Of a stretch of 59,021 nt of DNA, positions 7,609 to 16,430 are shown in pieces. Location of the stretch: positions 1 to 59,021 of the forward strand of contig NZ_WNKX01000028.1 in NCBI RefSeq assembly GCF_009720745.1, given 5' to 3'. The position numbers and the translations under genes are program-made. The first letter of the stretch is position 1. Every line of letters begins with the position of its first letter. The notes beneath the pieces are model-generated. The model was not told where the DNA came from, did no database searches, and saw nothing but the letters and a program-made list of their open reading frames with translations. Origin of the DNA: Massilia eburnea (GTDB taxonomy: Bacteria > Pseudomonadota > Gammaproteobacteria > Burkholderiales > Burkholderiaceae_D).

Positions 7609-7709
7609 AGGGTCATCGACCGCTCCCGCGGCGTTCGCAGTGGTGATCTTTGCAATATTTTAGCCGCGCGTCCCATGGCCGATCCTAGGCGGCCGCTCGG
7701 TCGGCGGGG

Positions 7710-7715
7710 TATAAT
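7710..7715 (+). promoter_or_regulatory. -10 box for the ybiT-nadA-nadC transcript
   Basis: A consensus TATAAT lies 33 bases before the ybiT ATG. I cannot identify a convincing -35 hexamer. The leader has no Shine-Dalgarno sequence. The 177 bases between the cargo gene and ybiT hold nothing else except the right inverted repeat. Confidence 0.5.
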
Positions 7716-7748
7716 GCCCGATTCGCTTTTTCCCACTATTATTCCAGC

Positions 7749-9350
7749 ATGCTTTCTACCGCTAACATCACCATGCAGTTCGGCGCCAAGCCGCTGTTCG
7801 AGAACATTTCCGTCAAGTTTGGCGACGGTAACCGCTACGGCCTGATCGGCGCGAACGGCTGCGGCAAGTCGACCTTCATGAAAATCCTTGGCGGCGACCT
7901 CGAACCGTCCGCCGGCAACGTGAGCCTGGACGCCAACGAGCGCCTCGGCAAGCTGCGCCAGGACCAGTTCGCCTACGAAGAGATGCGCGTGCTGGACGTG
8001 GTCATGATGGGCCACACCGAAATGTGGGAAGCGATGACCAAGCGCGACGCCATCTACGCCAACCCGGAAGCGACCGACGACGACTACATGGAAGCGGCCG
8101 AACTGGAAGGCAAGGTCGCCGAATACGACGGCTATACCGCCGAAGCGCGCGCCGGCGAACTGCTGATGGGCGCCGGCATCGACATCAGCCTGCACCAGGG
8201 CCCGATGAGCGCCGTGGCGCCGGGCTGGAAGCTGCGCGTGCTGCTGGCGCAGGCGCTGTTCTCCAACCCGCACATCCTGCTGCTGGACGAACCGACCAAC
8301 AACCTGGACATCAACACCATCCGCTGGCTGGAAGACACGCTGAACCAGCGTGATTCCACGATGATCATCATTTCCCACGATCGCCACTTCCTGAACCAGG
8401 TCTGCACCCACGTGGCCGACATGGACTACGGCACGCTGAAGATCTATCCGGGCAACTACGACGAATACATGCTGGCCTCGACCCAGGCCCGCAACCAGCA
8501 GCTGGCCAACAACGCCAAGGCCAAAGAGAAGGTCGCCGAACTGCAGGACTTCGTACGCCGCTTCTCGGCCAACAAGTCCAAGGCCCGCCAGGCGACTTCG
8601 CGCGCCAAGATGATCGACAAGATCAAGATCGAGGACATCAAGCCATCGTCGCGTGCCTATCCGTTCGTGCGCTTTGACGGCGAGAAGAAGCTGCACCGCC
8701 TGGCCGTGGAAACCCAGGGCATCTCGAAAACTTACGACCGTACCCTGTTCAAGAACGTGGACCTGATGGTCGAAGCCGGCGAGCGCATCGCCATCATCGG
8801 CGCCAACGGCGCCGGCAAGACCACCATGCTGCGCTGCATCGGCGGCAAGGACATCACTGGCCTGGACAGCGACACCGGCCTGGTGAAATGGGCGGAAAAC
8901 GCCAATGTCGGCTACATGCCGCAAGACCCGACCGAAGAATTCGCGGTCGACATCAACCTGACCGACTGGATGGGCCAGTGGACCAAGGAAGGCGACGACG
9001 ACCAGGCCGTGCGCTCCTCGCTGGGCCGCCTGCTGTTCGGCGGCGATGAAGTCAAGAAATCTGTGAAGGTCCTGTCGGGTGGTGAAAAAGGCCGTATGAT
9101 GTATGGCAAGCTGATGCTGGGCCGTCACAATGTCCTGCTGCTGGACGAGCCGACCAACCACATGGACATGGAATCGATCGAGTCGCTCAACATCGCCCTG
9201 GAAAAGTACGCCGGCACCCTGATCTTCGTGTCGCACGACCGCGAGTTCGTTTCCTCGCTGGCCACCCGCATCATCGAGATCAAGGAAAACGAAGTCGTGG
9301 ACTTCCGCGGCGGCTATGAAGAATACCTGAAGAGCCAAGGCATCGAGTAA
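7749..9350 (+). CDS. ybiT: ABC-F ATPase, YbiT type
   Basis: A 533-residue soluble protein with two fused ABC ATPase domains and no membrane segments, the ABC-F layout of ribosome-associated translation factors. Walker A motifs are GANGCGKS (about 36) and GANGAGKT (about 352); Walker B motifs are LLLDEPTNNLD and LLLDEPTNHMD. The second domain has a normal LSGGEK signature, whereas the first reads MSAVAPGWKLR, the altered signature typical of YbiT. A charged linker (about 240-310) joins the domains and would reach towards the ribosomal P/E sites. It probably acts on stalled ribosomes; a drug-resistance role cannot be deduced. Its stop overlaps the nadA start by one base. Confidence 0.93.
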   Translation: MLSTANITMQFGAKPLFENISVKFGDGNRYGLIGANGCGKSTFMKILGGDLEPSAGNVSLDANERLGKLRQDQFAYEEMRVLDVVMMGHTEMWEAMTKRDAIYANPEATDDDYMEAAELEGKVAEYDGYTAEARAGELLMGAGIDISLHQGPMSAVAPGWKLRVLLAQALFSNPHILLLDEPTNNLDINTIRWLEDTLNQRDSTMIIISHDRHFLNQVCTHVADMDYGTLKIYPGNYDEYMLASTQARNQQLANNAKAKEKVAELQDFVRRFSANKSKARQATSRAKMIDKIKIEDIKPSSRAYPFVRFDGEKKLHRLAVETQGISKTYDRTLFKNVDLMVEAGERIAIIGANGAGKTTMLRCIGGKDITGLDSDTGLVKWAENANVGYMPQDPTEEFAVDINLTDWMGQWTKEGDDDQAVRSSLGRLLFGGDEVKKSVKVLSGGEKGRMMYGKLMLGRHNVLLLDEPTNHMDMESIESLNIALEKYAGTLIFVSHDREFVSSLATRIIEIKENEVVDFRGGYEEYLKSQGIE

Positions 9351-10483
9351 TGATTGAAACTCCGATCAAGACTGTCGAATTCGAGAAGCCAGTCGAAGGC
9401 GGCAGCTGCGTGGCCCATGCGTGGGCGCGCACCCCGGCACCTGTGCCGGCCAATGAAAAGATCCTGCTGAAGGAACGCATCAAGACCCTGCTGCGCCAGC
9501 GCAACGCCGTGCTGGTGGCCCACTACTACGTGGACGCCGACCTGCAGGACCTGGCCGAAGAAACCGGCGGCTGCGTGTCCGACTCGCTGGAAATGGCGCG
9601 CTTCGGGCGCGACCACCCGGCCAAGACCCTGGTCGTGGCAGGCGTGAAATTCATGGGCGAGACGTCGAAGATCCTGAGCCCTGAAAAGACCGTCCTGATG
9701 CCGGACCTGGACGCCACCTGCTCGCTGGACCTGGGCTGCCCGCCGGAAGACTTCATCGCCTTCTGCGACCAGCACCCGGACCGCACCGTGGTGGTGTACG
9801 CCAACACCAGCGCCGCCGTGAAAGCGCGCGCCGACTGGATGGTGACCTCCTCGATCGGCCTGGACATCGTCAAGCACCTGCACGAGCAGGGCAAGAAGAT
9901 CCTGTGGGCGCCGGACAAGCACCTGGGCGGCTACATCCAGAAGCAGACCGGCGCCGACATGCTGCTGTGGCAGGGCTCCTGCCTGGTGCACGACGAATTC
10001 AAGGGCGTCGAACTGGACCTGCTGAAAGCCGAACACCCGAACGCAAAAGTCCTGGTGCACCCTGAATCGCCGGCCAGCGTGGTCGAGCAGGCCGACGTGG
10101 TGGGCTCCACCTCGCAGCTGATCGCCGCCGCAGTCAGCCTGCCGAACACCGAATTCATCGTCGCCACCGACAACGGCATCCTGCACAAGATGCGCATGGC
10201 CGCGCCGGGCAAGACCTTCTTCGAAGCGCCGACCGCCGGCAACAGCGCCACCTGCAAGAGCTGCGCGCACTGCCCGTGGATGGCGATGAATGGCCTGCGC
10301 AACCTGGCCGACGTGCTGGAAAACATGAACAACGAAATCCACGTCGATCCTGAAGTGGGCAAGCTGGCGCAGCGTTCGATCAACCGCATGCTCGATTTCG
10401 CGGCCGCCAAGAAGGCCAAAGTCGCTCCAGGTGCAGACCTGGCGAAAGAAGCGCAACTGTTCCAAGGTATTGGTCCCGCATGA
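9350..10483 (+). CDS. nadA: Quinolinate synthase NadA
   Basis: A 377-residue enzyme that condenses iminoaspartate with dihydroxyacetone phosphate to quinolinate for NAD synthesis, using an oxygen-sensitive 4Fe-4S cluster. The N-terminal region has AHYYVDADLQDLA and SDSLEMA, and the C-terminal CKSCAHCPWMAMN carries a cluster cysteine. The length matches the proteobacterial form. nadC follows with an ATGA overlap. nadB, which would supply iminoaspartate, is not in this window. Confidence 0.97.
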   Translation: MIETPIKTVEFEKPVEGGSCVAHAWARTPAPVPANEKILLKERIKTLLRQRNAVLVAHYYVDADLQDLAEETGGCVSDSLEMARFGRDHPAKTLVVAGVKFMGETSKILSPEKTVLMPDLDATCSLDLGCPPEDFIAFCDQHPDRTVVVYANTSAAVKARADWMVTSSIGLDIVKHLHEQGKKILWAPDKHLGGYIQKQTGADMLLWQGSCLVHDEFKGVELDLLKAEHPNAKVLVHPESPASVVEQADVVGSTSQLIAAAVSLPNTEFIVATDNGILHKMRMAAPGKTFFEAPTAGNSATCKSCAHCPWMAMNGLRNLADVLENMNNEIHVDPEVGKLAQRSINRMLDFAAAKKAKVAPGADLAKEAQLFQGIGPA

Positions 10484-11346
10484 GCACCCTCAAAAATAGA
10501 TTCGCACCGTTTGACGATGCGCTGGCGGGCGCGTACGAGCGCAACCTGCTGGCGGCCCTGATGGAAGACATCGGTACCGGCGACCTGACCGGCAAGCTGG
10601 TGCCGGAAGACGGCCGCGCCACCGCGCGCGTGATCGTGCGCGAAGAAGCCGTGCTGTGCGGCGCGCCCTGGTTCGAAGGGGTGATGGAAGCGCTCGATCC
10701 GTCCATCGGCATCGAATGGCACTACGCGGAAGGCGACCTGATGGCCGCCGACTCGCCCGTGTGCACCATCGTCGGCCCGGCGCGCGCCATCCTCACTGCC
10801 GAGCGCTCGGCGCTGAACTTCATGCAGCTGATGTCCGGGGTGGCGAGCGCCACCCGCCGCTATGTCGACGTGATCGCCGGCACCACTGCGGCCATCCTCG
10901 ACACCCGCAAGAGCATTCCGGGCATGCGCCTGGCGCAGAAGTACGCGGTACGCGTGGGCGGCGGCCAGAACCAGCGCCTGGCGCTGTACGACGGCATTCT
11001 GATCAAGGAAAACCACATCGCGGCGGCCGGCGGCATCACCGCCGCGCTGGCGGCGGCCAAGCGCCTCGATGCCAAGGTCAGCATCCAGGTCGAAGTGGAA
11101 ACCCTGGCGCAGCTGGAAGAAGCGTTGAGTGCGGGCGCGCTCTCGATCCTGCTCGACAACTTCAACCTCGATATGATGCGCCAGGCAGTGCAGATCAACG
11201 GCGGCCGTGCGCTGCTGGAAGCCTCCGGCGGCGTCAACTTCGACACCGTGCGCGCGATTGCCGAAACCGGCGTGCACCGCATCTCCATCGGCGCCCTGAC
11301 CAAAGACATCAAGGCCACCGACTTCTCCCTGCGCATCATCGGCTAA
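10480..11346 (+). CDS. nadC: Nicotinate-nucleotide pyrophosphorylase (carboxylating) NadC
   Basis: A 288-residue enzyme that turns quinolinate and PRPP into nicotinate mononucleotide, the step after NadA. Family motifs visible are EDIGTGDLT, ERSALNFMQ with the following SGVAS segment, the TRKS-PGMR region that binds substrate phosphates and carboxylates, HRISIGALT and LLDNF. The start codon overlaps the nadA stop by four bases, so both are translated together. It ends the ybiT-nadA-nadC transcript, which runs towards the terminator at 11501. Confidence 0.96.
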   Translation: MSTLKNRFAPFDDALAGAYERNLLAALMEDIGTGDLTGKLVPEDGRATARVIVREEAVLCGAPWFEGVMEALDPSIGIEWHYAEGDLMAADSPVCTIVGPARAILTAERSALNFMQLMSGVASATRRYVDVIAGTTAAILDTRKSIPGMRLAQKYAVRVGGGQNQRLALYDGILIKENHIAAAGGITAALAAAKRLDAKVSIQVEVETLAQLEEALSAGALSILLDNFNLDMMRQAVQINGGRALLEASGGVNFDTVRAIAETGVHRISIGALTKDIKATDFSLRIIG

Positions 11347-11349
11347 ACC

Positions 11350-11403
11350 GCCGGCGTAGCCGATACAGCTCAACACGCCGGCCTGTGTCCCCATCTAAGA
11401 TGG
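11350..11403 (+). other. Two hairpins downstream of nadC
   Basis: GCCGGCGT (11350-11357) pairs with ACGCCGGC (11375-11382), and CCATC-TAA-GATGG (11391-11403) forms a second short stem. Neither is followed by a T run, so they look more like mRNA 3'-end protection or decoration than classical terminators. The rest of the 198-base gap holds the terminator at 11501. Confidence 0.4.
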
Positions 11404-11500
11404 TCTGGGGTGCAGGCTGGAACGTGCAATGGGCTGGTTTCTCGGCTATTCGTTTTGCTGGGACTCGCGGTAATGTCTGTTTGGCAGCACTGGATAAAAT

Positions 11501-11522
11501 AAAGCCGCCCGTAGGCGGCTTT
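11501..11522. terminator. Bidirectional intrinsic terminator between nadC and the MHS transporter
   Basis: AAAGCCGCC-CGTA-GGCGGCTTT is a perfect 9-base stem with a four-base loop. The stem ends in TTT on one side and AAA on the other, so it can serve both convergent transcription units. Confidence 0.85.
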
Positions 11523-11544
11523 ACCGGCTTGAGCGCAGTAAGTT

Positions 11545-13245
11545 TTAGTCGTGCGCGTAGATGTTATTGTCCTTGGTCTCACCCACGAACAGCGCGCCGA
11601 TCACCAGGGTCGCCAGGGCGATCACGATCGGGTACCACAGGCCGTAGTAGATGTCGCCCTTGAAGGCCACCAGCGCGAAGGCGGTGGTCGGCAGCAGGCC
11701 GCCGAACCAGCCGTTGCCGATATGGTATGGCAGCGACATCGACGTGTAGCGGATACGGGTCGGGAACAGCTCGACCAGCATGGCGGCGATCGGGCCGTAG
11801 ACCATGGTCACGTACAGCACCAGGATCCACAGGATCAGCACCATCATCGGCTTGTTGATCTGGGCCGGGTCAGCCTTGGCCGGATAGCCGGCGGCCTTGA
11901 CGGTGTCGCCCACTGCCTTTTTCAGCTCGCCTTCCTTCTTCTTCGAATCGGCATCGAAGTTCAGGCCATCGGCGGTCATGCTGGCATTGAACGACTGCAC
12001 TTCCTTGTCGCCCACCTTGATCACGGCAACGCTGCCGGCTGGCGCATCCTGGCGGGTATAGGCCACCGAAGCCTTGGACAGCATGGACGTGGCGATATCG
12101 CAGGACGATGGGAATTTCTTCTCGCCGGTCGCGTTGAACTGGAAGTGGCAGGAGGCAGGGTCAGCCACCACCACCACCGGCGAATTCTTGATCGCCGCTT
12201 CCAGCGCCGGATTGCCGTAGTGGGTGAGGGCGCCGAAGAGCGGGAAGTAGGTCGCTGCGGCGATCAGGCAGCCGCCCAGGATGATCCATTTGCGGCCGAT
12301 CTTGTCCGACAGGCTGCCGAAGAAGATGAAGAACGGGGTCGCCAGCGCCAGGGCAATGGCGATCAGGATGTTCGCCGTGGCGATATCCATCTTCAGCGTC
12401 TGGATCATGAAGAACAGCGCGTAGAACTGGCCGGTGTACCACACCACCGCCTGGCCCATGGTCAGGCCGACCAGCGCCAGGATCACGATCTTCAGGTTCT
12501 TCCACTGGCCGAATGCCTCGCTCAGGGGCGCCTTGGAAGTCTTGCCTTCGGCCTTCATCTTGGCGAATGCAGGGGACTCATTCATGGACAGTCGGATCCA
12601 CACGGAGATGCCCAGCAGCGCCACCGAGACCAGGAACGGAATGCGCCAGCCCCAGGCTTCGAATTCTTCCAGCGGCATCGCGGTGCGGCAGGCCAGGATC
12701 ACCAGCAGCGACAGGAAGAAGCCCAGCGTGGCGGTGGTCTGGATCCAGGCCGTGAACATGCCGCGCTTGCCATGCGGCGCATGCTCGGCCACATAGGTTG
12801 CCGCGCCGCCGTACTCGCCGCCCAGCGCCAGGCCTTGCAGCAGGCGCAGCGTGACCAGGATGATCGGCGCCGCTGCGCCGATGCTGTCGTAGTTGGGCAG
12901 CAGGCCGACGATGAAGGTGGACAGGCCCATGATCAGGATCGTCACCAGGAAGGTGTACTTACGCCCGATCATGTCGCCCAGGCGGCCGAACACGATGGCG
13001 CCGAAGGGGCGCACGATGAAGCCGGCGGCAAAGGCCAGCAGGGCGAAAATGAAGGACGTGGTCGGATCGCCTTTGAAGAACTGCTTGGCGATGATGGACG
13101 CCAGGGAACCGTACAGGTAAAAGTCGTACCATTCGAACACGGTACCGAGGGAAGAGGCGAAGATGACCTTCTTCTCTTCCTTGGTCATCGGGGCTGCTTT
13201 ACCCCCTACGCTCCGCCCGTCGGCGGTGCCGGAACTGATTGCCAT
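11545..13245 (-). CDS. MHS-family (metabolite:H+ symporter) MFS transporter with a large periplasmic insert
   Basis: A 566-residue inner-membrane transporter of the ProP/KgtP-like MHS group. It opens with the typical SSLGTVFEWYDFYLYG helix 1, has the loop 2-3 signature GRLGDMIGRK and the RLLQGLALGGEYGGA segment. About 12 helices are predicted by eye. Unusually, about 120 polar residues lie between helices 9 and 10 (roughly 360-480) with two Cys and Lys/Asp/Ala-rich stretches, which should face the periplasm. ATG 13245 is preferred because GGAGA lies nine bases upstream; a TTG five codons earlier is inside that ribosome site. Substrate unknown; a carboxylate or betaine is plausible. Confidence 0.88.
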   Translation of the reverse strand: MAISSGTADGRSVGGKAAPMTKEEKKVIFASSLGTVFEWYDFYLYGSLASIIAKQFFKGDPTTSFIFALLAFAAGFIVRPFGAIVFGRLGDMIGRKYTFLVTILIMGLSTFIVGLLPNYDSIGAAAPIILVTLRLLQGLALGGEYGGAATYVAEHAPHGKRGMFTAWIQTTATLGFFLSLLVILACRTAMPLEEFEAWGWRIPFLVSVALLGISVWIRLSMNESPAFAKMKAEGKTSKAPLSEAFGQWKNLKIVILALVGLTMGQAVVWYTGQFYALFFMIQTLKMDIATANILIAIALALATPFFIFFGSLSDKIGRKWIILGGCLIAAATYFPLFGALTHYGNPALEAAIKNSPVVVVADPASCHFQFNATGEKKFPSSCDIATSMLSKASVAYTRQDAPAGSVAVIKVGDKEVQSFNASMTADGLNFDADSKKKEGELKKAVGDTVKAAGYPAKADPAQINKPMMVLILWILVLYVTMVYGPIAAMLVELFPTRIRYTSMSLPYHIGNGWFGGLLPTTAFALVAFKGDIYYGLWYPIVIALATLVIGALFVGETKDNNIYAHD

Positions 13246-13338
13246 GATGCTTATCTCCAATATAGTAGTAGTGTGTATTTCAAATGCTTCAACGGCAGGA
13301 TGGAGTCTGGACCCTGTTCCTTACGTCATGCTTGCTTG

Positions 13339-13360
13339 AAACTTACACAAAACTTACACA
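13339..13360. repeat. Tandem 11-base direct repeat in the divergent promoter region
   Basis: AAACTTACACA occurs twice without a gap, about one helical turn apart, between the MHS transporter and thiolase genes. Such a spacing suits two protein molecules bound on the same face of the helix. No further copies were noticed nearby. Confidence 0.5.
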
Positions 13361-13372
13361 CCAAACAATTTA

Positions 13373-13403
13373 TAGCACGACCGTGCTAAAGCTGTGCTAT
13401 GCT
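13373..13403 (+). promoter_or_regulatory. Promoter and palindromic operator of the acyl-CoA operon
   Basis: TAGCACG-AC-CGTGCTA (13373-13388) is a perfect 7+2+7 palindrome. A further GTGCTA half lies at 13395-13400, and TATGCT at 13398-13403 is a possible -10 box, which puts the palindrome over the -35 region. This geometry fits repression by a TetR-type dimer of the kind that controls fatty-acid degradation genes; no such regulator is in the window. Confidence 0.55.
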
Positions 13404-13433
13404 GGCCCGAGACTATTTCACGAGGAGAGCTTC

Positions 13434-14612
13434 ATGACCGACGCCGTCATCGTTTCGACCGCCCGCACCGGCCTTGCCAAGTCCTGGAAAGGCGCCTTCA
13501 ACATGACCCACGGCGCCACGCTGGGCGGCCACGTGCTGCAGGCGGCCATCGCCCGCGCCGGCATCGAGGCTGGCGAGATCGAAGACGTGATCATGGGCTG
13601 CGCCAATCCGGAAGGCGCCACCGGCGGCAATATCGCGCGCCAGATCGCCCTGCGCGCCGGCGCCCCGGTCAGCGTGCCGGGCATGACCGTCAACCGCTTC
13701 TGTTCCTCCGGCTTGCAGACCATCGCCACCGCCGCCCAGCGCGTGCTGGCCGGCGAAGGCGACATTTTCGCCGCTGGCGGCGTGGAATCGATCTCCTGCG
13801 TGCAGCAGGAAATGAATATGCACATGTATATGGACGTCTGGCTCAAGGAGCACAAGCCGGCCATCTACCTGCCCATGCTGCAGACCGCGGAAATCGTGGC
13901 CAAGCGCTACTGCATCCCGAAAGAGCGCCAGGATGAATACGGCGTGCAGTCGCAGCAGCGCGCCGCCGCTGCGCAGGCCGCCGGCCGCTTCGACGCCGAG
14001 ATCGTGCCGATAACCGTCACCATGGGCGTGGCCGACAAGGCCAGCGGCACCCTGGGCACGCGCCAGGTCACCATCGCCGCCGACGAGGGCATCCGCGCCG
14101 ACACCACCATCGAAGCGGTGCGCGCCATCCGCACTGCGGTGCCGGGCGGGGTGATCACGGCCGGCAACGCCAGCCAGTTTTCCGACGGCGCCTCCTGCGC
14201 CATCGTCATGAGCGACCGCGTGGCCGCCGCCAAAGGCTTGCAGCCGCTGGGCATCTTCCGCGCCTTCGCCGTGGCCGGCTGCGAGCCCGACGAAATGGGC
14301 ATCGGCCCGGTGTTCGCCGTGCCCAAGCTGCTCAAGAAGGCCGGCCTGAAAGTGGAAGACATCGGCCTGTGGGAATTGAACGAAGCCTTCGCCGTCCAGG
14401 TGCTGTATTGCGCCGACCAGCTGGGCATCCCGCTGGAGCGCTTGAACGTCAATGGCGGCGCCATCGCCGTCGGCCATCCTTACGGCGTGTCCGGCGCCCG
14501 CATGGTTGGCCACGCGCTGATCGAGGGCAAGCGGCGTGGCGTGAAATATGTGGTGGTCACCATGTGCATCGGTGGCGGCCAGGGCGCGGCAGGCCTGTTC
14601 GAGGTAGTGTGA
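13434..14612 (+). CDS. Acetyl-CoA C-acyltransferase (thiolase)
   Basis: A 392-residue degradative-type thiolase that cleaves 3-ketoacyl-CoA with CoA. The nucleophile is C90 (NRFCSSG), followed by the NEAFA motif, GHPYGVSG with the catalytic His, and CIGGGQG with the second Cys near the C-terminus. ATG 13434 is preceded by GAGGAGAG, a strong ribosome site, whereas longer upstream frames cross the operator. It is the first gene of a tightly packed operon with an acyl-CoA dehydrogenase and several NAD(P)-dependent oxidoreductases, so a role in beta-oxidation of a fatty or aromatic-derived acyl-CoA is likely. Confidence 0.93.
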   Translation: MTDAVIVSTARTGLAKSWKGAFNMTHGATLGGHVLQAAIARAGIEAGEIEDVIMGCANPEGATGGNIARQIALRAGAPVSVPGMTVNRFCSSGLQTIATAAQRVLAGEGDIFAAGGVESISCVQQEMNMHMYMDVWLKEHKPAIYLPMLQTAEIVAKRYCIPKERQDEYGVQSQQRAAAAQAAGRFDAEIVPITVTMGVADKASGTLGTRQVTIAADEGIRADTTIEAVRAIRTAVPGGVITAGNASQFSDGASCAIVMSDRVAAAKGLQPLGIFRAFAVAGCEPDEMGIGPVFAVPKLLKKAGLKVEDIGLWELNEAFAVQVLYCADQLGIPLERLNVNGGAIAVGHPYGVSGARMVGHALIEGKRRGVKYVVVTMCIGGGQGAAGLFEVV

Positions 14613-16417
14613 TGGCGCCCCGCCTGCTGAACAGGCGCGACCTCGAGTTCATGCTGTACGACTGGCTCGATGTCGAAAGCCTGGCCGCGCGCCCGCGCTT
14701 TGCCGACCATAGCCGCGAGACCTTCACGGCCGCCCTCGACACCGCCGAGCAGATCGCCACCGACTTGTTCGCCCCGCACAACAAGCTGAGCGACCGGCAG
14801 GAGCCGCAGTTCGACGGCGAGCGCGTGAGCGTGATCCCGGAGGTCAAGCGCGCGCTCGATGCCTTTTCGGCGGCAGGCCTGATGGCGGCCAGCCAGGATT
14901 ACGCGCTGGGCGGCATGCAGCTGCCGCTGACGGTGGAAAAGGCGCTCACCGCCTATTTCACCGCCGCGAACATGGCCACCGCCAGCTATGCCTTCCTCAC
15001 CATCGGCAACGCGAATACCTTGCTCAAATGCGCCAGCAGCGCCCAGGTCGAACATTACGTGCGGCCCATGCTGGAGGGGCGCTGGTTCGGCACCATGTGC
15101 CTGAGCGAGCCGCAGGCCGGCTCCAGCCTGTCCGACATCAGCACCCGCGCCGAGCCGGATGCCGGCGCACCCGGCCAGTATCGCCTGAGCGGCAACAAGA
15201 TGTGGATTTCCGCCGGCGAGCACGAACTGGCGGAGAATATCGTGCACCTGGTGCTGGCGAAAATCCCCGGCGCCGATGGCAAGCTGGTGCCCGGGGTCAA
15301 GGGCATCTCGCTGTTCATCGTCCCCAAATTCCTCGACGGCGGCGAGCGCAATGACATCGCGCTGGCGGGCCTGAACCACAAGATGGGCAACCGCGGCACC
15401 ACCAACTGCCTGCTCAATTTCGGCGAAGGCCGCCACCGCCCCGGCGGACGGGCCGGCGCCATCGGCTACCTGGTGGGCCGCGAAGGCCAGGGCTTGCTCA
15501 ACATGTTCCACATGATGAACGAGGCGCGCATCGGCGTTGGCCTCGCCGCGGCCGTGCTGGGCTACACCGGCTACCTGCACGCGCTGGACTACGCGCGCGA
15601 GCGCCCGCAAGGCCGTCATCCCGCCGCCAAGGACCCGTCTTCGCCGCAGCTGCCCATCATTGCCCACACCGACGTGCGGCGCATGCTGCTGGCGCAAAAG
15701 GCTTACGTGGAAGGGGCGCTTGGCTTGTGCCTGTACAGCGCGCACCTGGTCGACGACGAGCACTCCGGCGACACGCCGGAGCAGCGCCAGCGCGCTGGCC
15801 GCCTGCTGGAATTCCTGACGCCCATTACCAAATCCTGGCCTTCGCAATGGTGCCTGGAGGCGAACAGCCTGGCCATCCAGGTGCACGGCGGCTACGGCTA
15901 CACCCGCGAATACAACGTCGAACAGTTCTACCGCGACAACCGTCTGAACCAGATCCACGAGGGCACGCACGGCATCCACGGCCTGGACCTGCTGGGACGC
16001 AAGGCCACCATCCACGATGGGGCGCTGCTCAAGACCATGGGCGAAGAAGTGCGCGCCACGGTGAACACCGCGCGCGGCGTGCGCCAGCTGGCCGCGCACG
16101 CCGACGCGCTCGATGCCGCCTGGCGCCGGATCGAGCAGGTCACACAGGCCCTGTATGGCGCGCCCGACTTGAACCAGACCCTGGCCAACGCCACCGTCTA
16201 CCTGGAAGCGGTCGGGCACGTCGTCGTCGCCTGGATCTGGCTGCAGCAAGCCATGGCGGCCGTCGCAGGGCTGCCTGAAGACGACGATTTCCGCCGCGGC
16301 AAACTGCAGGCCTGCCGCTATTTCTACCAATGGGAGCTGCCCAAGGTCCAGCCGCAGCTGGATTTGCTGGCCGCACTCGACACCACAACACTCGACATGC
16401 AAGACGCATGGTTCTAA
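14612..16417 (+). CDS. Acyl-CoA dehydrogenase with C-terminal extension
   Basis: A 601-residue FAD enzyme that oxidises acyl-CoA to the trans-2-enoyl-CoA. The middle section has MCLSEPQAGSSLSD and the KMWISAGEHEL segment that contact flavin and substrate, and QVHGGYGYTREYNVEQFYRDNR is split across the C-terminal helical domain. The likely catalytic base is the Glu in the IHEGTHGI loop. The protein is about 200 residues longer than a short-chain dehydrogenase because of the extra C-terminal domain of the large FadE-like group. The start overlaps the thiolase stop by one base (TGATG). Confidence 0.93.
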   Translation: MAPRLLNRRDLEFMLYDWLDVESLAARPRFADHSRETFTAALDTAEQIATDLFAPHNKLSDRQEPQFDGERVSVIPEVKRALDAFSAAGLMAASQDYALGGMQLPLTVEKALTAYFTAANMATASYAFLTIGNANTLLKCASSAQVEHYVRPMLEGRWFGTMCLSEPQAGSSLSDISTRAEPDAGAPGQYRLSGNKMWISAGEHELAENIVHLVLAKIPGADGKLVPGVKGISLFIVPKFLDGGERNDIALAGLNHKMGNRGTTNCLLNFGEGRHRPGGRAGAIGYLVGREGQGLLNMFHMMNEARIGVGLAAAVLGYTGYLHALDYARERPQGRHPAAKDPSSPQLPIIAHTDVRRMLLAQKAYVEGALGLCLYSAHLVDDEHSGDTPEQRQRAGRLLEFLTPITKSWPSQWCLEANSLAIQVHGGYGYTREYNVEQFYRDNRLNQIHEGTHGIHGLDLLGRKATIHDGALLKTMGEEVRATVNTARGVRQLAAHADALDAAWRRIEQVTQALYGAPDLNQTLANATVYLEAVGHVVVAWIWLQQAMAAVAGLPEDDDFRRGKLQACRYFYQWELPKVQPQLDLLAALDTTTLDMQDAWF

Positions 16418-16430
16418 CAAGGAGATTTTG

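Noticed and set aside
6981..7613. Target-site duplication of the inverted-repeat element
   Set aside because: The flanks (ATATA on the left and AGGGTC on the right) show no clear direct repeat; the right end has drifted.
7269..9338. 689-codon open frame on the minus strand opposite ybiT
   Set aside because: It is the antisense shadow of a high-GC coding gene and has His/Val/Gln-rich composition without any motif.
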